Part shown: piece after piece, positions 1 to 8,742 of the stretch
How the letters are laid out: every line of letters begins with the position of its first letter
Numbering within the stretch: position 1 is the first letter of the stretch
Source of the DNA: an uncultured Chloroflexota bacterium
Lineage (GTDB): Bacteria; Chloroflexota; Chloroflexia; Thermomicrobiales; UBA6265
Length of the DNA: 64,000 bases
Reading direction: 5' to 3'
NCBI GenBank assembly: GCA_937901745.1
Contig: CALGSZ010000105.1
Span: 186,001-250,000 of the forward strand
Made by a program: the position numbers and the translations under genes
The notes under the pieces: model-generated
What the model saw: only the letters and a program-made list of their open reading frames with translations
Told to the model about the DNA's origin: nothing
Database searches by the model: none

Positions 1-1254
1 CTCAATCCGAAGCCGCACGTCCCGGCCGAGGGCGAGCCGGAGCCGACGATGACGCCGGAGGAGCGCTACGCGCGCTGGCAAGAGCTCAACGAGCACATCG
101 AGTGGTGGCCGGAGGTTCCCCGCTGGCGCGAGGAGGTCCGCGAAACCTTCCAGCGGTGGGAGCGGCAGGAGCCGGAATTCGTCAAGCTCTGGCAGGAGAC
201 GCGGGAGTGGAGCCTGGCGGATTTCCGGCGCATCTTCGATGAGCTCGGCGCTCACTTCGACGTCTGGTTCTTCGAGAGCGAAGTCGAGGAGGAAGGCAAG
301 AAGATCGTCGCCGAGCTCCTGGAGAAGGGAATCGCCGAGATCAGCGACGGGCTGCCGGTCGTCAAGATCGACGAGAAGCTGGGGCTGAAGCAGGAGACGT
401 ACCGAACGCTCCCAATCCTCCGCTCGGACGGCACCTCCCTCTACTCGACGAAGGACTTGGCGCTGACGAAGCGCAAGTTCGAGGAGTTCGGCATCGACCG
501 GGCGATCTGGGTGGTCGACGTCCGCCAGTCCCTCTACTTCCAGCAGATCTTCAAGATCCTGGAGCTTTGGGGCTTCGAGCAGGCGAAGAAGTCGTACCAT
601 CTCGGCTACGAGATCGTTCGCTTGCCGGAGGGGGTCATCTCCTCGCGCAAGGGTAACGTCCCGATCTATGACGACGTGCGGGACATGGTGCTCGCACGGG
701 CACGCGAGATCATCGAAGAAAAGAACCCGGATCTGCCGCCGGAGACGAAGGAGCGCGTCGCCCGCCAGGTCGGGCTCGGCTCGCTCAAGTTCGCGATGCT
801 CGCTCGGGACAACAACAAGGTCGTCGTCTTCGACGTCGAGGAAGCCCTCTCCTTCGACGGCTTCGCGGCGCCTTACATTCAGTACGCGCACGCTCGCGCC
901 TGCCGCATCCTCGAGCACGCGGGCATCACCCCCGGTCAGGCGATCGCGCATGACGATCAGCAGCCGGCGCTCGACTTTGGCGAGGTGCTGGCGCCGGAAG
1001 AGCTGAGCCTGCTCCAGCACATCGCGATCCTGCCGGATGAGGTGCAGCGAGCCGCCGAGTACTACCGGCCATTGCAGATCGTCAATTACGTCTACGAGCT
1101 CGCCCGGCGCTTCAACGACTTCTATCACGCTTGCCCCGTCCTGCAGTCCCCGGAGCCGACGCGAACAGCGCGGCTCGCCCTGGTGGACGCCACGCGCATC
1201 GTGCTCGCTAACAGCCTCGCGCTGCTTGGCATCGCGGCGCCGGAGGAGATGTAG
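1..1254 (+). CDS. argS: Arginyl-tRNA synthetase, 3' part (5' end outside window)
   Basis: The frame is open from base 1, so the start lies upstream of the window. The visible 417 residues are the C-terminal part of a class I aminoacyl-tRNA synthetase that charges tRNA-Arg in the cytoplasm. Visible marks are the catalytic-domain stretch around LYSTKDLAL, the KMSKS-equivalent loop SSRKGN (about base 640), and a C-terminal helical DALR-type anticodon-binding domain with YIQYAHARA. The gene ends in a clean TAG with no sign of damage. Arginase starts about 70 bp downstream on the same strand, so the two may be co-transcribed. The identification is firm; only the N-terminus is unseen. Confidence 0.95.
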   Translation, partial: LNPKPHVPAEGEPEPTMTPEERYARWQELNEHIEWWPEVPRWREEVRETFQRWERQEPEFVKLWQETREWSLADFRRIFDELGAHFDVWFFESEVEEEGKKIVAELLEKGIAEISDGLPVVKIDEKLGLKQETYRTLPILRSDGTSLYSTKDLALTKRKFEEFGIDRAIWVVDVRQSLYFQQIFKILELWGFEQAKKSYHLGYEIVRLPEGVISSRKGNVPIYDDVRDMVLARAREIIEEKNPDLPPETKERVARQVGLGSLKFAMLARDNNKVVVFDVEEALSFDGFAAPYIQYAHARACRILEHAGITPGQAIAHDDQQPALDFGEVLAPEELSLLQHIAILPDEVQRAAEYYRPLQIVNYVYELARRFNDFYHACPVLQSPEPTRTARLALVDATRIVLANSLALLGIAAPEEM

Positions 1255-1327
1255 CGCCGAACGATCCGCTCCCCGCTGCCCAACCGGCGACGGAGCGGAC
1301 GGCAAGAAACTTGCGACAGGTGACGAC

Positions 1328-2296
1328 GTGGTCACTCATCAGCCGGCAACGGCGCCGGCACAATCCAGACTCATCACAGATCCAATTCGACCGATCGTCG
1401 CGCCAGTTTGGCTCGGCGCGGAGCGTCCCGGCGTCGATCTCGGCGCCGAGGCGCTGGCGGACGGGCTCCGCGACCGCTGGCTGCGGGGTCAGCGTGGCAC
1501 GCTCCTGGCGCGACTGCGAGAGCCCCTGCGGATCGCGGCCCCGGCTCCAGCCGACGCTCGGGATCGCCTGCACCGAAAAGGCTTGGAGTTCCTTTCCGAA
1601 GTCACCGTGGCGTGCGAGTCGATCGCGGCTGCCGTCGCCGAGTCGATCCGGCGTGACGAGCTCGCGGTCGTCCTTGGCGGAGACCACAGCGTCGCCGCCG
1701 GCAGCTTGGCGGGCGTCGCCATGACGGCCGAGCGCGTCGGTGTCCTCTGGTTCGACGCTCACGCCGATCTCAATACCCCCGAGACGAGCCCGAGCGGGCA
1801 TCTCCACGGCATGCCGCTGGCGGCCGCGCTAGGGGAGGGGCCGCGCGAGCTCGTGGACATCGGCCGCCCCGGACCGCATCTGGCCCCCGCTGATGTCTGC
1901 CTGCTCGGGACGCGCAGCCTCGATCCTGGGGAGCGCGAGGCGATCGAGCGATTCGGCCTCTGGATGCTGACGATGGAGGAATGGACCGACGCCGGACTGC
2001 TCGACGGCCTGAACGCGGCCCTAGCGTACCTCGCGGCACGCGGCGTCGATGCGGTCCATGTCTCCTTCGATCTCGACGTGCTTGACCCGAGTGTCCTGCC
2101 GGGCACCGGCGTGCCCGTGCCCGGAGGATTGACGTATCGCGAAGCGTCGCGGATACTCCGCCGTCTCCGCGCGTGGGACGGACCGGTGCGCTCCATGGAT
2201 TGGGTTGAGCTCAACCCGGCGCTCGATCCCACCGGCGGCAGTGTCGAGGTGGCGGTCGGGCTCGTGGCAACGCTCCTCGGCGAGACGCAACGCTGA
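1328..2296 (+). CDS. rocF: Arginase (ureohydrolase family)
   Basis: A 322-residue binuclear-manganese ureohydrolase that should hydrolyse L-arginine to ornithine and urea. The three family motifs are present: GGDHSV near residue 117, DAHADLN near 143 and SFDLDVLDP near 247, which supply the metal-binding His and Asp residues. SGHLHGMPLA is more typical of arginase than agmatinase. The frame is open far upstream inside argS, but GTG at 1328 is the sensible start: an AGG sits about 7 bases before it and the length then matches the family. Agmatinase or formiminoglutamase are less likely alternatives. Confidence 0.85.
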   Translation: MVTHQPATAPAQSRLITDPIRPIVAPVWLGAERPGVDLGAEALADGLRDRWLRGQRGTLLARLREPLRIAAPAPADARDRLHRKGLEFLSEVTVACESIAAAVAESIRRDELAVVLGGDHSVAAGSLAGVAMTAERVGVLWFDAHADLNTPETSPSGHLHGMPLAAALGEGPRELVDIGRPGPHLAPADVCLLGTRSLDPGEREAIERFGLWMLTMEEWTDAGLLDGLNAALAYLAARGVDAVHVSFDLDVLDPSVLPGTGVPVPGGLTYREASRILRRLRAWDGPVRSMDWVELNPALDPTGGSVEVAVGLVATLLGETQR

Positions 2297-2469
2297 GGCC
2301 AACCGGCGCCGAGCGGCGGCGCCAGCGATGAGCGCGGCCGTTTCGGCACGAAATGTGCTCATCATGCGACGTGCGCCAGTGATTGTCGCCCCCGCGCCGC
2401 ACTCACGCGCCGCGGCTCTGTCTTCGCGTTCGAGTCGGTCTCCGCAGGGTCTCGAGGAGGGAAGTGCAT

Positions 2470-3324
2470 ATGAAGGTGCAGCTGCCGAATCCGTTTCGCC
2501 GGCAACAGCGCAGCGAAAAGAAGAAGCGATCGTGGCGGTTCTTCGCCCTGCTTGCCGGCGCGCTCGCTGGTGTCGTGATCTGGGGCCGGCGCCGCATGCG
2601 CCCGGAGTACGCGGGAGCGCCTGCGGGCGATGTCGCTTCCTGGCGACAGGAGCTCGCCGGGGATACGCGTGGCGCCGAGAGAGTCCCCACCCAGCCCGAG
2701 ACACCGTTTACGACGCCGGAGCCGGATATTTCCTCGCTCCAGACGACCGTCGCGCCTCCGGAACCGCCGCCGGCGCCACAGCCGCCGTCTCCTGCCGTCG
2801 CCGCCGCCATGCCTGAGGAGCCGGAGCCACCGGAGACAACGGCAGAGTGGGTGGCTGAGCTCCGCAGCGACACGGACACCGACGAAACCTCAACCGACGC
2901 AACCGCGGTTGAATCGGAGACCACTGCTCAACAATACGATCAAACCGTATCCGAATCGCCGGCATCCGACGCTTTCTCAGCCGACATGCCACCAGCCGAC
3001 GCCTCGCCAGCCGATGCTCAAACCGCTGAACCGGCACAGCTCTCCGAAGTCGCCTCATCCGTCGACTCGGACGCGCCGGAGCCGGCTGACTCCGAGGTCC
3101 CGACGCCGTCCGCGCAGCAGACAACGCCGCCCACGGAAGGGGCCGGCTGGATCAAGGCGGGAGAACATGGCTCCTGCCCTGATGACTATCCGATTAAGGG
3201 GAACGCCTCGTCCCGCATCTACCATCGGCCCGGAGAGCCGTCCTACGAGGCGACGATCCCGGAGATCTGCTTCGCGAGCGAGGAAGCCGCGACCGCGCTC
3301 GGCTACCGGGCGCGCAAGCGGTAA
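2470..3324 (+). CDS. Membrane-anchored protein with C-terminal sunset-type domain
   Basis: A 284-residue protein. A basic N-terminus is followed by one membrane segment (about residues 20-37), then about 180 residues of Pro/Thr/Glu/Asp-rich low-complexity sequence, and a compact C-terminal domain of about 55 residues. That domain has a Cys near its start, IKGNASSRIYH, then PEICFASEE and a Gly-Tyr-Arg end. It resembles the sunset domain found at the ends of many cell-envelope proteins, whose function is unknown to me. The start is ATG 2470, preceded by AGGAGG at 2455. It is probably anchored in the membrane with the domain outside. The linker varies freely in base composition and is probably disordered. 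Confidence 0.7.
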   Translation: MKVQLPNPFRRQQRSEKKKRSWRFFALLAGALAGVVIWGRRRMRPEYAGAPAGDVASWRQELAGDTRGAERVPTQPETPFTTPEPDISSLQTTVAPPEPPPAPQPPSPAVAAAMPEEPEPPETTAEWVAELRSDTDTDETSTDATAVESETTAQQYDQTVSESPASDAFSADMPPADASPADAQTAEPAQLSEVASSVDSDAPEPADSEVPTPSAQQTTPPTEGAGWIKAGEHGSCPDDYPIKGNASSRIYHRPGEPSYEATIPEICFASEEAATALGYRARKR

Positions 3325-3346
3325 TACCCGCCGCCTGTCGCTCGGC

Positions 3347-4084
3347 TCAAGCCGGCAGCGGGACGGGTACGATATCGTCCTCGGCGAACACCGGACCCAC
3401 GGTGAGGCCGAGGCGAGCGTATGCCTGCGCGGGCACGCCAATATCGGCGACCGCCAGCGCGCCGACGACCGTGCGCGCCTCGGGGGTGAGGAGGCCCGTC
3501 TTCGGCAGCGCCAGCGTCAGCGTCGCGTCGGCGCGGATACAGGGCGAGAGTACTGCGCCGGTCGTCGCATCCAGGCCAGACGGGAGATCGATCGCGAGCA
3601 CGGGGGCAGGATGAGCGTTCGCCGCTTGGATGAGGGCGGCTGACGCGCCCGTTGGCGGTCCGGAAAGGCTGAATCCGAACAGCCCATCGATGATCAGGTC
3701 AGCAGGTGGCAGGGCGGGGTCGAGCGTTGGCTCTTCGATTGGAATGGCGAGGCGCTCCAGGATCTGCAACTGGTGAGCGGCGAGGCCCCGGCCCGGCTCC
3801 GGCCTTCGGCTCAGCCACACGTGGGGAATCGCTCCCCAGGCGTGAAGAACGCGAGCGGCCACCATGCCATCGCCGCCATTGCCGCCGCTCCCGCAGAGGA
3901 CGATGACTCGCTTCCCGCGCGCATCGCCGAGAAACCGTCGGCGCGCGAAGCGGGCCACGGCAAACCCGGCGACCTCCATCAGCTGCATCGTCTCTACGCC
4001 GTATTCCTCGACCATGATCCGGTCGATCGCGGCCATCTGCTGCGCCGTCAGCGCCGGCACATCAGTCGGGTTGCGCTCCGCCAT
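3347..4084 (-). CDS. nnrE: NAD(P)H-hydrate epimerase (YjeF N-terminal domain only)
   Basis: A 245-residue YjeF-N-type protein that epimerises the damaged cofactor NAD(P)HX in the cytoplasm. Visible motifs are the phosphate-binding GSGGNGGDG after a hydrophobic strand, DLIIDGLFG, and DLPSGLDATTGA, all standard for the family. The C-terminal dehydratase domain often fused to it is absent, so the partner NAD(P)HX dehydratase must be encoded elsewhere. Start chosen at ATG 4084 because GGGGAGG precedes it by a few bases; an in-frame start 24 bases upstream lacks such a site. Its neighbour on the other side is divergent. Confidence 0.85.
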   Translation of the reverse strand: MAERNPTDVPALTAQQMAAIDRIMVEEYGVETMQLMEVAGFAVARFARRRFLGDARGKRVIVLCGSGGNGGDGMVAARVLHAWGAIPHVWLSRRPEPGRGLAAHQLQILERLAIPIEEPTLDPALPPADLIIDGLFGFSLSGPPTGASAALIQAANAHPAPVLAIDLPSGLDATTGAVLSPCIRADATLTLALPKTGLLTPEARTVVGALAVADIGVPAQAYARLGLTVGPVFAEDDIVPVPLPA

Positions 4085-4230
4085 GATCCTCCCCTCAACC
4101 ATTCGCATGAGTCACTGCAACGAGCGCCCGCCGGGTGATTCCTCGTCGCTTCACGGATAATACGTGGGCTCCGGCCGATCGGCGGAGTACAGAACCGACG
4201 CTTGCAGATCTCAGAGGACGGCTCAAGATC

Positions 4231-5325
4231 ATGACGACTGCGATTCCTCAGCACGTTCGCGATCTCTTCGCCCCGGCGCCCGGCACGATCTATCTCGACA
4301 CCGCCACCTACGGCCTGCCGCCACGTCCAACCGTGGAAGCGCTTGAGCGGGCAGTCCGGCGCTGGCAGTCCGGCGAGGCGAACTGGGTGGAAGAGTGGGA
4401 CCGCGAGGGAGAAGCCTGCCGCTCCCTCTTTGCCGCGCTGATCGGCGCGCGGGCGGACGACATCGCGCTCATCCCGGCGGGTTCAGTCGGCGTCGGCACG
4501 GTCGCCGCCTCGCTGCCGGAAGGGAGCCGCGTCCTCGTGCCCAGCGCGGAGTTCCGGTCGGTCGTCTTGCCGATGCTCGCCGCTCAGCGGGCGCGGGGCA
4601 TTGAGGTGCGGGAGGTGCCCTACGAGGCGATTCCGGACGAGATCGGTCCGGGAACGCATCTCGTCGCCTTGAGCCTGACGCGGGCGCAATCGGGCGAAAC
4701 GGCTGACCTCGCCGCTATCGTCGCCGCGGCGCGCGAGCACGGAGCACGCGTCCTCCTCGATGCGACGCACGCCCTCCCCTTCGTCTCCGTCAATGACCAC
4801 ATTGGCGAGATCGACTTCCTCGTCTGCCACGGCTACAAGCACCTACTCTGCCCGCGCGGCGTCGCCTTCATGTATGTCAATCCCCGCAACCTGGATACCG
4901 TGGTGCCATATCTGGCGAACTGGCGCACATCGCCGAATCCGTACGAAAGCGCCTACGGCGGACCGCTCCCGATCCTGCCGAACGCGTCCCGTTTCGACGT
5001 CTCGCTTGCGTGGCATGCCTGGGCCGGGGCGCGACCCTCGCTGGAGCTGCTCGTCCAGTGGAAGCGAGAGGGGATTCTCGACGCCGTGCTCTCGCTCTCG
5101 GCGCGCCTCGCGGACGGTCTCGGGCTCGAGCGGCCGAAAGCGTCGCTCGTCTGCCTGCGCGTCCCGGACGCCGAGGCCGCCGAGTCGGCGCTGGTCCGCA
5201 ATCGGATCAAATGCGCGGCCCGTGGCGGCAATATCCGGCTCTCGCCGCACGTTTACACGACGGAGGAAGAGATCGATCGCGCCATCGAGGTGATTTCCTC
5301 GACGCTCGCGACGGTCTCCGCCTAA
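4231..5325 (+). CDS. Class V aminotransferase (cysteine desulfurase/kynureninase-like)
   Basis: A 364-residue fold-type I PLP enzyme. The N-terminus shows TIYLDTATYGLPP, typical of class V members; a HGYKHLL stretch carries the probable Schiff-base lysine and LLDATHALPF the PLP-binding Asp. There is no conserved cysteine loop of a housekeeping IscS/SufS, and no Isc or Suf partners are nearby, so the substrate is unknown. The start is ATG 4231; an AGAGGA lies about 14 bases upstream, somewhat far, and a longer open frame from 4135 has no better site. It stands alone between divergent nnrE and the downstream cupin. Confidence 0.75.
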   Translation: MTTAIPQHVRDLFAPAPGTIYLDTATYGLPPRPTVEALERAVRRWQSGEANWVEEWDREGEACRSLFAALIGARADDIALIPAGSVGVGTVAASLPEGSRVLVPSAEFRSVVLPMLAAQRARGIEVREVPYEAIPDEIGPGTHLVALSLTRAQSGETADLAAIVAAAREHGARVLLDATHALPFVSVNDHIGEIDFLVCHGYKHLLCPRGVAFMYVNPRNLDTVVPYLANWRTSPNPYESAYGGPLPILPNASRFDVSLAWHAWAGARPSLELLVQWKREGILDAVLSLSARLADGLGLERPKASLVCLRVPDAEAAESALVRNRIKCAARGGNIRLSPHVYTTEEEIDRAIEVISSTLATVSA

Positions 5326-5416
5326 TCGACGTAGCGCCCGAGCCACTACGCCACCTTTGACGTATCGTCCGGAAGCGTAGCGGCGCCACCAAGCGCATCT
5401 AACGTGGAGGCCTGGC

Positions 5417-5821
5417 ATGCAGATCACGAGAAACTCATTGCGCACCCAGAAGGGGCCGCAGGAATGGTTCACTGGCGACGTCTACATTGATCCAGTGGCG
5501 GAGCCGACCGGACCATTCCGCGTTGGCGCGCTGATGGTCCACTTCACGCCAGGCGCTCGCACGGCCTGGCACACCCATCCCAACGGTCAGACGATCTATG
5601 TCTTGGAGGGCGTCGGGCGATGCCAGCGCCGTGGCGGCCCAATCGAGGAGATCCGGCCCGGCGACCGTGTCTACTTCGAGCCCGGCGAGGAGCACTGGCA
5701 CGGCGCCGCGCCAGATCGCTTCATGACCCATCTCGCGATTCACGTGCCCGATGAGTCGGGCAACTCGGCAACCTGGGGCGACCACGTCACCGACGAGGAG
5801 TACGGCCAAAGCCCTCAATAG
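5417..5821 (+). CDS. Cupin-domain protein
   Basis: A 134-residue single-domain cupin. The first metal motif reads HTHPNGQTIYVLEG (His, His, then Glu/Gln) and the second half has PGDRVYFEPGEEHWHG with the last metal His, so a divalent-metal site is probably intact. This type resembles small cupins annotated as carboxymuconolactone-decarboxylase-associated or mandelonitrile-lyase-like, but the substrate cannot be told from sequence. A GGAGG lies about 9 bases before ATG 5417. Mostly beta-strand, cytoplasmic, with no signal peptide. It follows the aminotransferase by about 90 bp on the same strand. Confidence 0.75.
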   Translation: MQITRNSLRTQKGPQEWFTGDVYIDPVAEPTGPFRVGALMVHFTPGARTAWHTHPNGQTIYVLEGVGRCQRRGGPIEEIRPGDRVYFEPGEEHWHGAAPDRFMTHLAIHVPDESGNSATWGDHVTDEEYGQSPQ

Positions 5822-5951
5822 CGGTCAGCGCCGGCTCGACGGCGCCTCGCCGGGAGCCATTTTCCCGCGGGCGCTCTAGGCGAACGTGGTACACTTTCAG
5901 AGATCGGCGGCAAGACTGCCAGGCGCAGATCGCGCCGGCGGGAGGCCGCCG

Positions 5952-5979
5952 TTCTTGTGTATCGCATGCGCAATATGAT
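5952..5979 (+). promoter_or_regulatory. Possible promoter of mnmA
   Basis: TTCTTG (5952-5957), a 16-base spacer and TATGAT (5974-5979). This would start transcription near 5986, giving a leader of about 29 bases before ATG 6015. The -35 is weak; the -10 is good. Confidence 0.35.
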
Positions 5980-6014
5980 GCTTCGCGCGGGAAGCGCGTT
6001 TGCCTCTACGAAAG

Positions 6015-7220
6015 ATGACAACGTTGCTTGATGCACCAACTCTGACGGTCACGCCCGAGGTCGAGGAGCTGCTGCGGCCGGAAAAGATCGGGCCGCGCGA
6101 CGGCGAGGGCAAGACCGTCGTCGTCGCGATGAGCGGCGGCGTCGATAGCGCGACGACGGCGCTGATCATGCGGGAGCGCGGCTACCGCGTGGTCGGGATG
6201 AACCTGCGCCTCTTCTCGCCGGGCGACCCGGAGCACGCCGCCAACCCGTGCTGCGGCATCCCCGCGATGGACGACGCGCGGGCGACTTGCGCGCTGATCG
6301 GGATTCCGTTCTACGCGGTGAACATGGAAGTCGAGTTCGGCGAGGCGGTGATTGACCGCTTCGTCAACGAATACGCGAGCGGGCGCACGCCGAACCCGTG
6401 CTTGGAGTGCAACCGGCACGTCAAGTTCCGCCACCTGCTCCGCCGGGCGCGCCTCCTGGGCGCGGACTACCTCGCCACCGGGCACTACGCTCGCATCATC
6501 CACGGCGATCCGGACTCGGGCGTTCCTCATCGCCTGCTGCGCGCGCTCGATTCGCGCAAGGATCAGAGCTACGTGCTCTACACCCTGACTCAAGAGCAGC
6601 TTGGCATGCTCCAGTTCCCGCTCGGGAACCTGACCAAGCCTGAGGTGAGGACACTCGCTCGCGCCTTCGGCCTGCCGGTCGCGGAGAAGGCCGAGAGCCA
6701 GGAAATCTGCTTCGTCGGCAAGGGGTCCTACGCGGAATTCGTCGCGAAGCGGCGGCCGGACGTGACCGTGCCGGGTGAGATCGTCGACAGCAAGGGCACC
6801 GTCCTCGGCGAGCACAGAGGACTCGTCTATCACACGGTCGGGCAGCGCAAGGGACTGGGAATCCAGCGCCGCAAGCCAGAGCCACTGTATGTCCTTCGGC
6901 TCGAGCCGGAGACGAACCGCCTCGTGGTAGGATCACGCGCCGAGGCAAGCGCCCGGCGCCTGGTCGCGGACACGGTCACCCTCGTTGACGGCACCTGGCC
7001 AGAGGAGCCCTTCACGTGCGAGGCCGTCGTTCGCTACCGCGGCACGCCGCACGAGGCCGAGGTCCAGCTTGGTCCGGCGGGCAGCGACGAGGCGACAGTG
7101 AATTTCCTAGGTGAAGGACCAATCGCGTCGCCTGGGCAGGCGGTGGTCTTCTACCGAGGCGATGAGGTTCTGGGCGGCGGCACAATCCGGCACGTCGATT
7201 GCATGGCCACCGGCCAGTGA
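6015..7220 (+). CDS. mnmA: tRNA-specific 2-thiouridylase MnmA
   Basis: A 401-residue enzyme that transfers sulfur to U34 of Lys, Glu and Gln tRNAs. The PP-loop SGGVDS lies near residue 44. The first catalytic cysteine is in the PCCGIPAMDDARATC region and in NPCLECN; the second is in SQEICFVG. The C-terminal beta-barrel contains HTVGQRKGLGI, a hallmark. The N-terminus carries about 35 extra residues before the PP-loop. ATG 6015 was taken; an upstream TTG at 6000 is in frame, and neither has a clear ribosome-binding site. The sulfur donor desulfurase is not obviously adjacent, although a class V aminotransferase lies about 700 bp upstream. Confidence 0.92.
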   Translation: MTTLLDAPTLTVTPEVEELLRPEKIGPRDGEGKTVVVAMSGGVDSATTALIMRERGYRVVGMNLRLFSPGDPEHAANPCCGIPAMDDARATCALIGIPFYAVNMEVEFGEAVIDRFVNEYASGRTPNPCLECNRHVKFRHLLRRARLLGADYLATGHYARIIHGDPDSGVPHRLLRALDSRKDQSYVLYTLTQEQLGMLQFPLGNLTKPEVRTLARAFGLPVAEKAESQEICFVGKGSYAEFVAKRRPDVTVPGEIVDSKGTVLGEHRGLVYHTVGQRKGLGIQRRKPEPLYVLRLEPETNRLVVGSRAEASARRLVADTVTLVDGTWPEEPFTCEAVVRYRGTPHEAEVQLGPAGSDEATVNFLGEGPIASPGQAVVFYRGDEVLGGGTIRHVDCMATGQ

Positions 7221-7301
7221 CAGAGCGGGACACTCGGGTGTGGCCGAGTTGCCCGCTGCGGTGGCGCAGTCGCGTGAGGCTGGCGAGTGACGGAGAAAGC
7301 C

Positions 7302-7712
7302 ATGGAGAGCGAAGGCGGCAGGGGCTGGAAATTCTGGGCGATCGCGGGCGGGTTGGGGGCGCTCGTCGTTTTTGCGCTCATCGTCTGGGGACTCTATTCC
7401 CTCGGTGACGACGACCAATCCGCGCTCGAGCGCTTCCGCGACATCGCGGTGATCTTTGTCGTCCTCCTCTTCCTCGTCACCGTCATCCTGCTCACGGCGA
7501 TTACGGCCGCCCTCGGCTATCTCGTCATCGTCCTCAAGAACGAGGCGATTCCAACGCTCAAAGAGCTGAACGCGATCGCGAAGCGCTTCCGCGGCACGGC
7601 CGAGTTCGTAACCGAGGAGGCGGTCAAGCCCATCATCGGCGTCGCCGGCGCCTACGCTCGCATGCGGGCGACGATGAAGACCGTCACCGGGCGGAATCAG
7701 AAGAAGAAGTAG
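7302..7712 (+). CDS. Small membrane protein, two transmembrane helices
   Basis: A 136-residue protein with hydrophobic segments at about residues 8-30 and 48-75, followed by a mixed charged C-terminal region (about 60 residues) and a Lys-rich end. No family was recognised with certainty; the layout resembles small two-helix membrane proteins with a cytoplasmic amphipathic tail. ATG 7302 is chosen for the GGAG about 7 bases upstream; a GTG at 7287 is in frame. It follows mnmA by 81 bp on the same strand and is convergent with the next gene. Confidence 0.6.
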   Translation: MESEGGRGWKFWAIAGGLGALVVFALIVWGLYSLGDDDQSALERFRDIAVIFVVLLFLVTVILLTAITAALGYLVIVLKNEAIPTLKELNAIAKRFRGTAEFVTEEAVKPIIGVAGAYARMRATMKTVTGRNQKKK

Positions 7713-7719
7713 CGACCGC

Positions 7720-8469
7720 TCACTCGCCGATCACGCCACGCGCCGCCCGTCGCGCTGCCTCTTCGCCGATGACGGGCGTCGCTTCCTGGACAAAGCGCTC
7801 CCGGACCAAGCGCATGAAGTTGCTGTCAACGACTGAGCGCCGGACGAGGCCGGTGGCCGCAAGCTGCTCGATCAGCGCCTCGAGCCGCAGGCCGACGAGC
7901 ACTGCCTCGGCGCCAGCAAGCTCCGCCGTCGTCAGGGGCGGCTCCGGCGGACTCGCGGGTTTGGCGCCCGGCGGTGTCCGGAGCTGGCGGAGCGCCGTCG
8001 CCCAGACCGAGGGATCACCGGGGACCAGAATCGCCGGCGCCTCGATCTCTTCCTCATCCGTCTGCTCCGCCTCGTCCGGCTCGCTTTCCGGCTTCGCCTG
8101 GTCATCTCCAGACTCGCCGCCATTCGCGGTAGCGGGCGCCGTCTGACGTCGCGCCGCCGACTCCTCGGTCTCGCGCAACGTGATGTCGTGCCGGTGCACG
8201 GCGGCTTCTCCGCCCCCTGTTGATTGGTGATAGGAGCTGACGAGCGTCGCCTCGAGTGACGTCCAGCCTGATTCGGCCGAGTCGCTGGGAAGATCGACCT
8301 GGAAACGGCCTTGGGAGAGCAGCTCGAGGAGCGTGCGGTGCGCCATCGACCCGCGGACGATGACGACCAGCTCTAACTCCTGCAGCGGCGGCCCATCGAC
8401 CTGCTCGACCGTTCGCTGATGGAATCCGGTCAGGCGAATCGAAGTCCCGTTGAGTCGTATGAATTCCAT
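7720..8469 (-). CDS. Hypothetical protein with acidic central linker
   Basis: A 249-residue protein, family not recognised. The first 120 residues look like a mixed alpha/beta domain (MEFIRLNGTSIRLTGF...). A Glu/Asp/Pro-rich stretch follows at about residues 125-165, then a helical C-terminal domain of about 90 residues. It has no signal peptide or membrane segment. The start is ATG 8469, preceded by AGGCAGGG; the open frame extends 51 bases further without a better site. It lies convergent to the membrane protein gene, with only 7 bp between stops. Confidence 0.5.
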   Translation of the reverse strand: MEFIRLNGTSIRLTGFHQRTVEQVDGPPLQELELVVIVRGSMAHRTLLELLSQGRFQVDLPSDSAESGWTSLEATLVSSYHQSTGGGEAAVHRHDITLRETEESAARRQTAPATANGGESGDDQAKPESEPDEAEQTDEEEIEAPAILVPGDPSVWATALRQLRTPPGAKPASPPEPPLTTAELAGAEAVLVGLRLEALIEQLAATGLVRRSVVDSNFMRLVRERFVQEATPVIGEEAARRAARGVIGE

Positions 8470-8675
8470 GCCCTGCCTCGGCGATCGGCACGCTGGCCTT
8501 GCGCCGGCTTGCGCCGGCACCGCCTCATTCTAGCGGTTAGAGATGCGCGACCGGCGGCGTACCGGTGGGATCAACGTCCCGTGAGCGCCCCAGTCCGAAG
8601 TCCCGCGGGGAGACGGAAGCGGTCGCAGCCTCCCTGTGACCAGCGATCGTGATCGGATCGCGACTTCCGTGTGGC

Positions 8676-8725
8676 TTGACAGCCGGGAACGCCGGCGGTA
8701 GGCTGCTGATACGGTTTAGTAAAAC
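8676..8725 (+). promoter_or_regulatory. Promoter and putative operator of lacI-type operon
   Basis: TTGACA (8676-8681), a 17-base spacer and TAGGCT (8699-8704) form a good sigma-70-type promoter. Ten bases after the -10 lies GTTTAGTAAAAC (8714-8725), an inverted repeat with GTTT and AAAC arms. It overlaps the expected transcription start, as an autoregulatory LacI-family operator would. Confidence 0.6.
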
Positions 8726-8742
8726 GCTACAGCGACAATTCC

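Noticed and set aside
1037..1327. Long upstream extension of arginase into argS
   Set aside because: The added translation is Ser/Arg-rich shadow sequence; GTG 1328 gives the family length.
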